From Bradyrhizobium sp. OK095 (GTDB lineage: Bacteria; Pseudomonadota; Alphaproteobacteria; Rhizobiales; Xanthobacteraceae): a DNA stretch of 64,000 nucleotides. Location of the stretch: positions 110,105 to 174,104 of the forward strand of contig NZ_FOBX01000015.1 in NCBI RefSeq assembly GCF_900109945.1, written 5' to 3'. Shown here in pieces: positions 33,879 to 42,857 of the stretch. The number at the start of each line of letters is the position of its first letter. Position 1 is the first letter of the stretch. The position numbers and the translations under genes are program-made. The notes beneath the pieces are model-generated. The model was not told the origin of the DNA and did no database searches. It saw only the letters and a list, made by a program, of their open reading frames with translations.

Positions 33879-35960
33879 ATGTCAGAACCCCGCCAAACTA
33901 CGGACTCCGAGACCAATCCGCTGCTGAAGGCCTGGGTGACGCCGTTCGCGACCCCGCCCTTCGACGAGATCAAACCGGAGCACTTCCTGCCGGCCTTCGA
34001 GCAGGCCTTCGTCGACCATTCCGCCGAGATCGCGGCGATCACCAACGATCCCGCCGCGGCCGACTTCGCCAACACCATCACGGCGCTGGAGCGCTCCGGC
34101 AAGCTGCTGAGCAAGGTCGCCTCCGTCTTCTACGATCTCGTCTCGGCGCATTCCAACCCGGCCATCCTGGAGATCGACAAGGAGGTTTCCTTGCGGATGG
34201 CGCGGCACTGGAATCCGATCATGATGAACGCCGTGCTGTTTGGCCGCATCGCCCATCTGCACGAGAACCGCGCCAATCTCGCTCTCGACCCGGAGCAGCT
34301 TCGCCTGCTGGAACGCACCTACACCCGCTTCCACCGCTCCGGCGCTGGTCTCTCGGAGGAGGCCAAGAAGCGGATGGCGGAGATCAACGAGAAACTCGCC
34401 CAACTCGGCACCAGCTTCAGCCACCATCTGCTCGGCGACGAGCAGGAATGGTTCATGGAGCTGGGGGAGGCGGACCGTCAGGGCCTGCCCGAGAGCTTTG
34501 TCGCCGCCGCCAAAGCTGCGGCAGAAGAGCGCGGCATGGAGGGCAAGGCCATCATCACGCTGTCGCGTTCCTCGACCGAGCCGTTCCTGAAGAGCTCGGC
34601 CCGGCGCGACCTCCGCGAGAAGGTCTACAGGGCCTTCACCGCGCGCGGCGACAACGGCAATGCCAACGACAACAACGGAACCATCGTCGAGATCCTGAAG
34701 CTGCGCGAAGAAAGCGCCAAGCTCCTGGGCTACCCGACCTTCGCCGCCTACCGGCTCGAGGATTCCATGGCCAAGACGCCGGACGCGGTGCGCGGCCTGC
34801 TGGAGCGGGTCTGGAAGCCGGCGCGGGCACGGGCGCTCGCCGACCGCGACGAGATGCAGACGCTGATCAGCACTGAGGGCGGCAATTTCAAGCTCGCACC
34901 CTGGGACTGGCGCTTCTATGCCGAAAAACTCCGTCTCCAGCGCGCCAATTTCGACGACGCGGCGATCAAGCCGTATCTGACGCTCGACCACATGATCGCC
35001 GCCGCCTTCGACTGCGCCACGCGCCTGTTCGGTATCACCTTCGCCGAGCGCAAGGACGTCCCGGCCTGGCACCCGGACGTGCGGGTCTGGGAAGTGAAGG
35101 GGTCGGACGGCAAGCACAAGGCGCTGTTCTACGGCGACTACTATGCCCGGCCGTCAAAACGCTCCGGCGCCTGGATGACCTCGCTGCGCGATCAGCAGAA
35201 GCTTGACGGCGAGATCGCGCCGCTCATCATCAATGTCTGCAACTTTGCCAAGGGCGCCAATGGTGAGCCCTCGCTGCTCTCGCCCGACGATGCCCGCACA
35301 CTCTTTCACGAGTTCGGCCACGGCCTGCACGGCATGCTCTCCAACGTGACCTATCCGTCGCTGTCGGGTACCTCCGTGTTCACCGACTTCGTCGAGCTGC
35401 CCTCGCAGCTCTACGAGCACTGGCAGGAGCGGCCCGAGGTGCTCCAGCAGTTCGCAAAACACTACCAGACCGGCGAGCCGTTGCCGGACGATCTGCTGCA
35501 ACGGTTCCTGGCCGCGCGAAAATTCAACCAGGGCTTTGCCACAGTCGAGTTCGTCTCCTCGGCGCTGGTCGATCTCGAATTCCACACCCAGCCGGCCTCA
35601 GCCGCGCAGGATGTCCGCGCCTTCGAGAAGAAGGAGCTCGAGAAGATCGGCATGCCCGAGGAGATCTCGCTGCGCCACCGTCCGACGCAGTTCGGCCACA
35701 TCTTCTCCGGTGATCACTATGCCGCCGGCTATTACAGCTACATGTGGTCGGAAGTGATGGACGCCGACGCCTTCGGCGCCTTCGAGGAAGCCGGCAACAT
35801 CTTCGACCCGGCCGTGGCCAAACGGCTCCACGACGACATCTACTCCTCGGGCGGATCGGTCGATCCGGAAGCGGCCTACGAGGCCTTCCGCGGCCGCCCG
35901 CCCGAGCCCGATGCGCTGCTCCGCCGCCGCGGTCTGCTCGACGGCGCCAAGGCGGCCTGA
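33879..35960 (+). CDS. M3 family oligopeptidase (OpdA/Dcp type)
   Basis: 693 residues. The zinc motif HEFGH is at residues 477-481 (TLFHEFGHGLHGML), and the family's ESFVAAAK, DWRFYAEKLR and AGYYSYMWSEVMDADAFGAFEE blocks are present. M3 peptidases degrade cytoplasmic oligopeptides. No signal peptide, so cytoplasmic. It is followed after five bases by the first DUF1007 gene, so it may head that transcript. Confidence 0.95.
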   Translation: MSEPRQTTDSETNPLLKAWVTPFATPPFDEIKPEHFLPAFEQAFVDHSAEIAAITNDPAAADFANTITALERSGKLLSKVASVFYDLVSAHSNPAILEIDKEVSLRMARHWNPIMMNAVLFGRIAHLHENRANLALDPEQLRLLERTYTRFHRSGAGLSEEAKKRMAEINEKLAQLGTSFSHHLLGDEQEWFMELGEADRQGLPESFVAAAKAAAEERGMEGKAIITLSRSSTEPFLKSSARRDLREKVYRAFTARGDNGNANDNNGTIVEILKLREESAKLLGYPTFAAYRLEDSMAKTPDAVRGLLERVWKPARARALADRDEMQTLISTEGGNFKLAPWDWRFYAEKLRLQRANFDDAAIKPYLTLDHMIAAAFDCATRLFGITFAERKDVPAWHPDVRVWEVKGSDGKHKALFYGDYYARPSKRSGAWMTSLRDQQKLDGEIAPLIINVCNFAKGANGEPSLLSPDDARTLFHEFGHGLHGMLSNVTYPSLSGTSVFTDFVELPSQLYEHWQERPEVLQQFAKHYQTGEPLPDDLLQRFLAARKFNQGFATVEFVSSALVDLEFHTQPASAAQDVRAFEKKELEKIGMPEEISLRHRPTQFGHIFSGDHYAAGYYSYMWSEVMDADAFGAFEEAGNIFDPAVAKRLHDDIYSSGGSVDPEAAYEAFRGRPPEPDALLRRRGLLDGAKAA

Positions 35961-35965
35961 GCCGC

Positions 35966-36610
35966 ATGCGAGCGCTGTTTGGACTGCTGCTCGCCGCCGC
36001 AATGATGCTCGCATCAGGCGCGGCGAGCGCCCATCCGCATGTCTGGATCACCGCGACGAGCGAGTTGCTTTACGCCGAGGACGGCAGCGTCACCGGCGTG
36101 CGCCACGCCTGGACCTTCGACGACGCATTCTCGGCCAATGCTGTGCAGGGCCTTCACGGGAAGTCTAAGGGCGCCTATACCCGTGAGGAGCTGACGCCGT
36201 TGGCGCAGACCCAAGTCGAGTCACTGAAGGATAACACCTACTTCACCTTCTTGAGGGTGGCCGCCGAGAGGCTCCCGTTTGCAGAGCCAGTCGATTACTT
36301 CTTCGATTACAAGGACGACCACCTCACTCTGCATTTCACGCTGCCGCTGCAAACGTCTGTGAAGGCGAAGACTGTTCGTCTGACTATTTTTGATCGTTCC
36401 TTTTTCATCGATTTTCGATTGGCAAAGGAGCATCCGCTCAAACTCGTCGGTGCGCCAGCCGGTTGTGAGGTATGGCTGCGGCGGTCAGCGGGCGACGACC
36501 GGGACCGCAAGCTGCTGCAGGATGCGAGCGAGGATACCTTCAAGGAGGGCGGCGCGAACGTCGCTGTCGGCTTGTTGTTCATCGTCCCGATCGAGGTGGA
36601 GTGCCCATGA
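35966..36610 (+). CDS. DUF1007 exported protein, copy 1
   Basis: 214 residues. Signal peptide MRALFGLLLAAAMMLASGAASA is followed at once by HPHVWITATSELLYAEDGSVTGVRHAWTFDDAFSANAVQG, so cleavage at ASA/HPH leaves an N-terminal His-x-His. The rest has EPVDYFFDYKDDHLTLHFTLPL and VGAPAGCEVWL. DUF1007 proteins typically accompany NicO-type metal exporters, as here. Its 3' half has lower GC than its neighbours. Likely a periplasmic metal-handling partner (inference). Confidence 0.9.
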   Translation: MRALFGLLLAAAMMLASGAASAHPHVWITATSELLYAEDGSVTGVRHAWTFDDAFSANAVQGLHGKSKGAYTREELTPLAQTQVESLKDNTYFTFLRVAAERLPFAEPVDYFFDYKDDHLTLHFTLPLQTSVKAKTVRLTIFDRSFFIDFRLAKEHPLKLVGAPAGCEVWLRRSAGDDRDRKLLQDASEDTFKEGGANVAVGLLFIVPIEVECP

Positions 36611-37314
36611 TCCTGCGGGTTTGGATGCCACGGCCGATGGGGATGGGCACGATGCGCCGCCTGTTCGGATGGCTGCTCGCCGCCGCAATGATGCTCGCAT
36701 CAGGCGCGGCGAGCGCCCATCCGCATGTCTGGATTACCGCGACGAGCGAGCTACTTTACGCCGAGGACGGCTCGATCACCGGCGTGCGCCACGCCTGGAC
36801 TTTCGACGGCGCGTTCTCGGCCAACGCAGTGCAGGGACTACAGCGGAAGACGGATGGCGCGTACTCCCGCGAGGAGCTGGCGCCTTTGGCGCAGGCTCAG
36901 GTCGAGTCATTGAAGCAAGGCGCTTACTTCACCTCCTTGAAAACGGACGGAGCTTTCTTGGAGGTAAACGGCAAAGTCCGGTTCGCAGAGCCGATCGATT
37001 ACTTCTACGACTACAAGGACGATCATCTCACTCTGCATTTTACGCTGCCGCTGAAGGCGCCTGTGAAGTCCAAGGCTGTCTTGTTGGAGATCTATGATCG
37101 TACGTTTTTCATAGATTTCCAGCTGGCAAAGGACCATCCGGTCAAGCTGGTTGGCGCTCCAGCCGGCTGCGAGGTGCGGCTACTGCCGTCGATGGGCAAC
37201 GAACGCGACCGCAAAATGGCACAGGAAGCGAGCGAGGAATCCTTCAAAGAGGGTGGCGCAAACGTCGCTGTCGGTCTGTTGTTTGACAACAAGATTTCGG
37301 TGAGCTGCTCATGA
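36607..37314 (+). CDS. DUF1007 exported protein, copy 2
   Basis: 235 residues from ATG 36607, which overlaps the stop of copy 1 (ATGA). An internal ATG at 36652 (MRRLFGWLL) would give a signal peptide like that of the other copies and is a real alternative. Mature N terminus HPHVWITATSELLYAEDG, then PIDYFYDYKDDHLTLHFTLPLKAP and GAPAGCEVRLLP. About 60 bases around the signal peptide region are identical with copy 1, while the 3' parts have diverged. Confidence 0.9.
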   Translation: MILRVWMPRPMGMGTMRRLFGWLLAAAMMLASGAASAHPHVWITATSELLYAEDGSITGVRHAWTFDGAFSANAVQGLQRKTDGAYSREELAPLAQAQVESLKQGAYFTSLKTDGAFLEVNGKVRFAEPIDYFYDYKDDHLTLHFTLPLKAPVKSKAVLLEIYDRTFFIDFQLAKDHPVKLVGAPAGCEVRLLPSMGNERDRKMAQEASEESFKEGGANVAVGLLFDNKISVSCS

Positions 37315-37970
37315 TCTTGCCAGTTCGGATACACTCAATGCGCAGCCTGTTCGGTCTGCTGCTCGCCGCCGCAATGACGCTCGCGGCGGGCGCGGCGCGC
37401 GCGCATCCGCATGTCTGGATCACCGCGACCAGCGAATTGCTCTACGCCGAGGACGGCTCGATTACCGGCGTTCGCCACGCCTGGACCTTCGACGACATGT
37501 TCTCGGCCTATGCGGTGCAGGGGCTCGAGAGCAAAAAGAAGGGCGCCTACACCCGCGAGGAGCTGGGGCCGCTGGCGCAGACCAATGTCGAGTCGCTGAA
37601 GGAATATGCCTACTTCACCTTTGCGCGAGCCGACGGCAAGAAGGAGCGCTTTAACGAGCCGGTCGACTATTATCTCGACTACAAGGACACGGTGCTGACC
37701 TTGCACTTCACCTTGCCACTGAAGACGCCGCTGAAGCCCAAGCAACTGATGCTGGAAGTGTTCGACCGCTCCTTCTTCATCGACTTCCAGATGGCCAAGG
37801 ACAACCCGGTGAAGCTGGTCGGCGCGCCTGCCGGCTGCCAGATGAAGCTTGATCGGCCCAGCGATGGCACGGCGACCGCGCAGAAGCTCAACGAGCAGAC
37901 TTTCATGGATGGCCCGAACGCCAACTTTGGCATGATGTTCGCCAACAAGATCACGGTGGATTGCCCTTGA
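37311..37970 (+). CDS. DUF1007 exported protein, copy 3
   Basis: 219 residues from ATG 37311 overlapping the stop of copy 2 (ATGA); ATG 37338 (MRSLFGLL) is the alternative. Signal peptide, then ARA/HPHVWITATSELLYAEDGSITGVRHAWTFDDMFSAYAVQGLE, VDYYLDYKDTVLTLHFTLPLKTPLKPKQ and GAPAGCQMKL. Codon use is the high-GC type of the chromosome, unlike the 3' halves of copies 1 and 2, so this is probably the ancestral copy. Stop overlaps the exporter start (TTGA). Confidence 0.9.
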   Translation: MILPVRIHSMRSLFGLLLAAAMTLAAGAARAHPHVWITATSELLYAEDGSITGVRHAWTFDDMFSAYAVQGLESKKKGAYTREELGPLAQTNVESLKEYAYFTFARADGKKERFNEPVDYYLDYKDTVLTLHFTLPLKTPLKPKQLMLEVFDRSFFIDFQMAKDNPVKLVGAPAGCQMKLDRPSDGTATAQKLNEQTFMDGPNANFGMMFANKITVDCP

Positions 37971-39067
37971 AGCCGCAACTCTCCCCGCTCGCACGTGGGA
38001 TCCTCGCCTGCACGGCCGTTCTCCTCGTCGTCGGCGCGACTGACGCCGCGCTCCACGATCTCCTCGCGCAAAATCCCTTTGGCGCGCCGCGCCCTGCGCA
38101 GGCGGCCGAGCCCGAGGCCGGCGGCTTCATCGGCTGGCTCTTGGCAAAGCAGTCGGAATTCTATCGCCAGATGTCGTCGACCATCCGCGCCGCGAAGACC
38201 GACGGCTCGGCGGTGTGGACGCTGCTGTTCATCTCGTTTGCCTATGGCATCTTCCACGCCGCCGGCCCCGGCCACGGCAAGGCGGTGATCGCCTCCTATC
38301 TCGTCGCCAACCGCGAGACGGCGCGGCGCGGCATCGCACTGTCGTTCGCCTCGGCGCTGATGCAGTCGCTGGTCGCGATCCTGATCGTCGGTATCTCGGC
38401 CTGGGTGCTGAATGCCACCGCCAGGACCATGTGCAAGGCGGAAGGCGCGATTGAGATCGCGAGCTACGGACTGATCGCGCTGTTCGGTTTGCGGCTGGTC
38501 TGGGTCAAGGGCCGCACCTTCATCCGCGCGCTCCAGGCGGCCCAGCCGGTGCCGGCGATCGCGGGCGTGCCGCACGACCATGATCACGGCCATCACCATC
38601 ATCACGATGCCCATGATCATCATGACCACGATCACGGGCACGCCCATCATCACGGCGGTCACGACCACGTTCATGACGAGCATTGCGGCCATTCCCATGG
38701 CCCCACGCCGAGCGAGCTCGCCGGCCCCGGCGGCTGGCGGCGCGGTTTCGGCGCGATCCTGACCGTCGGCATCCGCCCCTGCTCGGGCGCGATCCTGGTG
38801 CTGGTGTTCGCGCTGGCCCAGGGCTTGTTCTGGGCCGGCATCGCCGCGACCCTCCTGATGGGGCTCGGTACCGCGATCACGGTCGCAGCCATCGCGATCA
38901 TCGCCGTCTCCGCCAAGGACATCGCCAGCCGCCTCAGCGCCGGGCGCGACGGCGGCGGCGCTCTCTTCATGCGCGGCATCGAATTCGGCGCCGCCGCCCT
39001 CGTGCTGCTGTTCGGCGCCGGCCTGTTGTTCGGCTACATCGCGGCTGAGCGGACGACGTGCTTTTGA
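37967..39067 (+). CDS. NicO family nickel/cobalt exporter with His-rich loop
   Basis: 366 residues. Membrane segments include LLFISFAYGIFHAAGPGHGKAVIASYLVANRE (family HxxGPGHGK motif) and GFGAILTVGIRPCSGAILVLVFALAQGLFWAG (RPCSGA motif), matching RcnA/NicO exporters of Ni and Co. A cytoplasmic or periplasmic loop near residues 200-240 has some twenty His with Asp (HDHDHGHHHHHDAHDHHDHD). TTG 37967 overlapping the copy-3 stop is preferred over TTG 37961. Last gene of the DUF1007 operon. Confidence 0.92.
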   Translation: MKPQLSPLARGILACTAVLLVVGATDAALHDLLAQNPFGAPRPAQAAEPEAGGFIGWLLAKQSEFYRQMSSTIRAAKTDGSAVWTLLFISFAYGIFHAAGPGHGKAVIASYLVANRETARRGIALSFASALMQSLVAILIVGISAWVLNATARTMCKAEGAIEIASYGLIALFGLRLVWVKGRTFIRALQAAQPVPAIAGVPHDHDHGHHHHHDAHDHHDHDHGHAHHHGGHDHVHDEHCGHSHGPTPSELAGPGGWRRGFGAILTVGIRPCSGAILVLVFALAQGLFWAGIAATLLMGLGTAITVAAIAIIAVSAKDIASRLSAGRDGGGALFMRGIEFGAAALVLLFGAGLLFGYIAAERTTCF

Positions 39068-39082
39068 AGTAGATGCCGCGCC

Positions 39083-39101
39083 TACCTTCCAGGGGAGGGT
39101 A
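39083..39101. other. Short hairpin between convergent exporter and MAPEG-like genes
   Basis: TACCTTCC-AGG-GGAGGGTA, an imperfect eight-base stem. It resembles one arm of the larger repeat at 43306 and lies in a 40-base convergent gap. Confidence 0.4.
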
Positions 39102-39107
39102 AGAAAT

Positions 39108-39506
39108 TCACACCGGCAGAAACCGCTTCAGCATCGGCATGAAGAAGATCCCGAGATTGATCGCAAAGCCGATGCTGAAGAGGATCGAGCGCAGCGTCGG
39201 GCGGTTGCCGAGATAGGTCAGCACGTAGGCGATCCGCACGATCAGGAACAGCACGGCGAGTTCGTCGATCAGCCGCTGGGGCGCCTCCCGGAATTCGGCG
39301 AGCAGCACCGCGAAGGCGAAGAACGGAAACGTCTCGATGCCGTTCTGGTGGGCGCCGAGCGCGCGCTGTGCGATGGCGTCTTCGTAGAAAGCCGGATCGC
39401 GCGGGCGTGAATTGTCGAATCCGCGAAACCTGATCCATTTGATTGCGACGATCGTAGACAAGTAAAGCAGCAGCGTTCCAAGAACGCACCATTCCGCGAG
39501 TGTCAT
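39108..39506 (-). CDS. MAPEG-like membrane protein
   Basis: 132 residues with four hydrophobic segments (WCVLGTLLLYLSTIVAIKWI, FFAFAVLLAEF, LAVLFLIVRIAYVLTYLG, RSILFSIGFAINLGIFFMPML). The FxAHQNGIETFPFFAFAVLLAE block with RIAYVLTYLGNRPTLRS is the MAPEG pattern (glutathione S-transferase-like membrane proteins). Substrate unknown. ATG 39506. Divergent from hemH with about 80 bases between. Confidence 0.82.
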   Translation of the reverse strand: MTLAEWCVLGTLLLYLSTIVAIKWIRFRGFDNSRPRDPAFYEDAIAQRALGAHQNGIETFPFFAFAVLLAEFREAPQRLIDELAVLFLIVRIAYVLTYLGNRPTLRSILFSIGFAINLGIFFMPMLKRFLPV

Positions 39507-39587
39507 CAGCCCCTCCCGCTTGGGTGCGACCCTAGCGATTCCGGCCTCATCTTGACAAGTTCGGACCAACGCGCGACCCACAGAGCC

Positions 39588-40625
39588 ATGACCAACGTCG
39601 TCCCCATCGAGGCCGCCAAACCGGCCGTCCAACCCGCCCCGAAGCGCGTCGGCGTGCTTCTGGTCAATCTCGGCACGCCCGATACGGCCGATGCGCCGGG
39701 CGTGCGCGTCTACCTCAAGGAGTTCCTGTCCGACGCCCGCGTCATCGAGGACCAGGGCCTGATCTGGAAAGTGGTGCTGAACGGCATCATCCTGCGCACC
39801 CGGCCCCGCGCCAAGGCGCGCGACTATCTGAAGATCTGGAACACCGAGAAGAACGAGTCGCCGCTTAAGACCATCACGCGCGCCCAGAGCGACAAGCTCG
39901 CCGCCGCGCTGTCGGACCGCGACCATGTCGTGGTGGACTGGGCGATGCGCTACGGCAATCCCTCAATCAGATCGGGCATCGACGCGCTGATCGCGAAGGG
40001 GTGCGACCGCATCCTCGCCGTCCCCCTCTACCCGCAATATTCCGCCCCGACCTCGGCCACCGTCTGCGACGAAGTGTTCCGCGTGCTCGCCCGCCTGCGC
40101 AACCAGCCGACGCTGCGGGTGACGCCGCCTTATTACGAGGACGAGGCCTATATCGAGGCGCTCGCCGTCTCGATCGAGACGCATCTGGCCACACTGTCCT
40201 TCAAGCCGGAGCTGATCGTCGCGTCCTTCCACGGCATGCCGAAAACCTACGTCGAGAAGGGCGATCCCTATCAAGGCCAGTGCGTTGCCACCACCGAGGC
40301 CCTGCGCCGCCGACTCGGCATGGACGAGACGAAATTGCTGCTGACCTTCCAGTCCCGCTTCGGATTCGACGAGTGGCTGCAGCCCTACACCGACAAGACG
40401 ATGGAGCGGCTCGCCAAAGAAGGCGTGCGCCGCATCGCGGTGGTGACGCCGGGCTTCTCCGCCGACTGCCTGGAGACGCTGGAAGAGATCGCGCAGGAGA
40501 ACGCCGAGATTTTCGAGCACAATGGCGGCGAAGACTTTTCCGCGATCCCCTGTCTCAACGACAGCGAACCCGGCATGGATGTGATCCGGACGCTGGTGTT
40601 GCGCGAGCTTCAGGGCTGGATCTGA
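39588..40625 (+). CDS. hemH: Ferrochelatase
   Basis: 345 residues. Inserts Fe2+ into protoporphyrin IX, the last step of heme synthesis. Family blocks: GVLLVNLGTPD at the start, YGNPSIRSG, RILAVPLYPQYSAPTSATV, IVASFHGMPKTYVEKGDPY with the catalytic His, and VVTPGFSADCLETLEEIAQENAEIF with the catalytic Glu. ATG 39588 is chosen over TTG 39552. No Irr or Fur site is obvious upstream. A binding-protein gene starts ten bases after the stop. Confidence 0.96.
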   Translation: MTNVVPIEAAKPAVQPAPKRVGVLLVNLGTPDTADAPGVRVYLKEFLSDARVIEDQGLIWKVVLNGIILRTRPRAKARDYLKIWNTEKNESPLKTITRAQSDKLAAALSDRDHVVVDWAMRYGNPSIRSGIDALIAKGCDRILAVPLYPQYSAPTSATVCDEVFRVLARLRNQPTLRVTPPYYEDEAYIEALAVSIETHLATLSFKPELIVASFHGMPKTYVEKGDPYQGQCVATTEALRRRLGMDETKLLLTFQSRFGFDEWLQPYTDKTMERLAKEGVRRIAVVTPGFSADCLETLEEIAQENAEIFEHNGGEDFSAIPCLNDSEPGMDVIRTLVLRELQGWI

Positions 40626-40635
40626 TGAGCCCCCC

Positions 40636-41595
40636 ATGAACCGCCGCGAATGTCTGGCGCTTCTTGGGATGATCGCCGCGCTGCCGGCCCCGGTGCTCGC
40701 GCAGCAGCCAACACGCCGCCTCGGCGTGCTTTCGGTCACCGCCGATGATGTGATTGGACAAGCTCGCCTCGCCGAGGCGCTTGCCGCCGATGGCTGGAAG
40801 GAGCGGGACAATATCAAGATCGACTGGCGCAGTGGTGGCGGGGATCGTGCCCCCATCGCCCGGTTTGCGGACGAACTGATCGCGCTCAAACCCGATGTCC
40901 TGCTCGCGATCGGTACGCCGTCGGTCGAGGAACTGCGCCAGCGCACCACGACGATCCCGATCGTGTTCGCCGTCGTCACCGATCCCGTCAGCCAGGGCTT
41001 TGTCAAAAACCTCGCGCATCCCGGCGGCAACATCACCGGCTTCACCGATTATGACGGCCCGCTCGCCGGCAAATGGCTGGAGATGCTGACGCAGGTCACA
41101 CCAAAATTGTCCCGCGTCCTCATCGTCTATAATCCCGCCACCGCGCCGTTCGCGCCGCTGATGCTGCGCACCATCGAGGACGCCGCGCGCACCCTTCACG
41201 TGACGGCCGAACCCGCGCCGGTGCATGACGCCGCCTCGATTGCGGCGCTGGCCTCGCGGAAAGACGGCGGCCTGCTAATCCTGCCGGACTTCTTCACCAT
41301 GGCCAATCGCGCGCATCTGCTTGCGGCGATCAGTGAGGCGCGCGTGCCCGCAATGTTCTGGAGCCGCACCTTCGTCGAGGAGGGCGGGCTGATGTCCTAC
41401 AGCACCGACAGTGCGGAGCAGCTTCGCCGCGCCGCCAACTACATCGATCGTATCCTGAAGGGCGCACGGCCAGCCGACCTGCCGGTCCAGAACCCCACCA
41501 AATTCGAGCTCGCGGTCAACCTGAAGACGGCCAAGGCGCTTGGCGTCACGCTTTCCCCGGGCCTGCTCGCAATCGCGAACGAGGTGATCGAATAG
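40636..41595 (+). CDS. ABC-type substrate-binding protein (DUF534/TrpX type)
   Basis: 319 residues with signal peptide MNRRECLALLGMIAALPAPVLAQ. Periplasmic-binding fold of the ABC_sub_bind type: RRLGVLSVT, LALKPDVLLAIGTPSVEELRQRTTTIPIVFAVVTDPVSQGFVKNLAHPGGNITG, and the final NLKTAKALGVTLSPGLLAIANEVIE, a hallmark tail of this family. No permease or ATPase nearby: an orphan receptor. Probably read through from hemH (10-base gap). Confidence 0.9.
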   Translation: MNRRECLALLGMIAALPAPVLAQQPTRRLGVLSVTADDVIGQARLAEALAADGWKERDNIKIDWRSGGGDRAPIARFADELIALKPDVLLAIGTPSVEELRQRTTTIPIVFAVVTDPVSQGFVKNLAHPGGNITGFTDYDGPLAGKWLEMLTQVTPKLSRVLIVYNPATAPFAPLMLRTIEDAARTLHVTAEPAPVHDAASIAALASRKDGGLLILPDFFTMANRAHLLAAISEARVPAMFWSRTFVEEGGLMSYSTDSAEQLRRAANYIDRILKGARPADLPVQNPTKFELAVNLKTAKALGVTLSPGLLAIANEVIE

Positions 41596-41825
41596 GGGCG
41601 CCGGTGGCGGACGGCATGTCCGGATTCGTTAACTTTCGCCGCTAGGTCTGCGGCCCCGTGCTTTCAAGGCCCTCTCGCAAATACATAATCGTGACCGTTC
41701 CCTCTCCGCACGTCTTGTGCAGAATCGCGCCAATGCCGACGTGAGTCGCGACCGCTGAACCGGTAAGGTGGCGATCCCGACCAATGACAGCGCGGGCAAG
41801 GGCTTTTTCCCGCCTTGGAGGAAAT

Positions 41826-42824
41826 ATGAGCGGTTTCGACATTTTCGCGATTGTTCTGGTTTTGCTCGTCATCGTCACGCTGATTGCCGGCGTGAAGACG
41901 GTGCCGCAGGGCTATGACTGGACCATCGAGCGGTTCGGCAAGTACACCCAGACACTGAGCCCGGGGCTCAATTTGATCGTGCCCTATTTCGATCGCGTCG
42001 GGCGCAAGATCAACATGATGGAGCAGGTGATCAACATTCCCGAGCAGGAGGTGATCACCAAGGACAACGCCACCGTGACAGTGGACGGCGTCGCCTTCTT
42101 CCAGGTGTTTGACGCGGCCAAGGCGAGCTACGAGGTCGCCAATCTCGAGCAGGCGATCATCGTGCTGACCATGACCAACATCCGCTCGGTGATGGGCTCG
42201 ATGGATCTCGACCAGGTGCTGTCGCACCGTGACGAGATCAACGAGCGCCTGCTGCGCGTGGTCGATGCCGCGGTCTCGCCGTGGGGTCTCAAGGTCAACC
42301 GCATCGAGATCAAGGACATCGTGCCGCCCGCCGATCTCGTCGAGGCCATGGGCCGGCAGATGAAGGCCGAACGCGTCAAGCGCGCCGACATCCTGCAAGC
42401 CGAAGGTGCGCGCCAGTCCGAGATCCTGCGCGCTGAAGGTGCCAAGCAGGGGCAGATCCTTCAGGCGGAAGGTCGCCGCGAGGCCGCCTTCCGCGACGCG
42501 GAAGCGCGCGAGCGGTCGGCGGAAGCCGAGGCCAAGGCGACGCAAATGGTCAGCGAGGCGATCGCCAAGGGTGACGTGGCTGCGCTGAACTACTTCATCG
42601 CCGACAAATACATCAAGGCGTTTGGCCAGTTCGCGGATGCACCGAACCAGAAAGTCATCATGCTGCCGATGGAGGCCATGAGCTTGCTGGGCTCGCTCGC
42701 CGGCATCGGCGAGATCGCCAAGGCGACGTTCGGCGAAAGCGCCGCATCCGCTTCAGCCGCCGCCCGCCGCAGCGGCTCGGTGCCGTCGTCGAGCCCCACG
42801 CCGCCGGCAGTGCCACCGCGGTAA
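41826..42824 (+). CDS. SPFH/stomatin-like (Band 7, paraslipin-type) membrane protein
   Basis: 332 residues. One N-terminal membrane segment (FDIFAIVLVLLVIVTLIAGVKTV), then the Band 7 domain (PQGYDWTIERFGKYTQTLSPGLNLIVPYFD, IPEQEVITKDNATVTVDGVAFFQVFD) and a helical region with Ala/Glu-rich repeats (ILQAEGARQSEILRAEGAKQ) that forms oligomeric rings. SD GGAGG ends five bases before ATG 41826. Paired with NfeD directly downstream, a common unit for membrane microdomain quality control. Confidence 0.94.
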   Translation: MSGFDIFAIVLVLLVIVTLIAGVKTVPQGYDWTIERFGKYTQTLSPGLNLIVPYFDRVGRKINMMEQVINIPEQEVITKDNATVTVDGVAFFQVFDAAKASYEVANLEQAIIVLTMTNIRSVMGSMDLDQVLSHRDEINERLLRVVDAAVSPWGLKVNRIEIKDIVPPADLVEAMGRQMKAERVKRADILQAEGARQSEILRAEGAKQGQILQAEGRREAAFRDAEARERSAEAEAKATQMVSEAIAKGDVAALNYFIADKYIKAFGQFADAPNQKVIMLPMEAMSLLGSLAGIGEIAKATFGESAASASAAARRSGSVPSSSPTPPAVPPR

Positions 42825-42857
42825 TGAGGGCATGCGCCACTTCAAAGAGGTCGTGTC

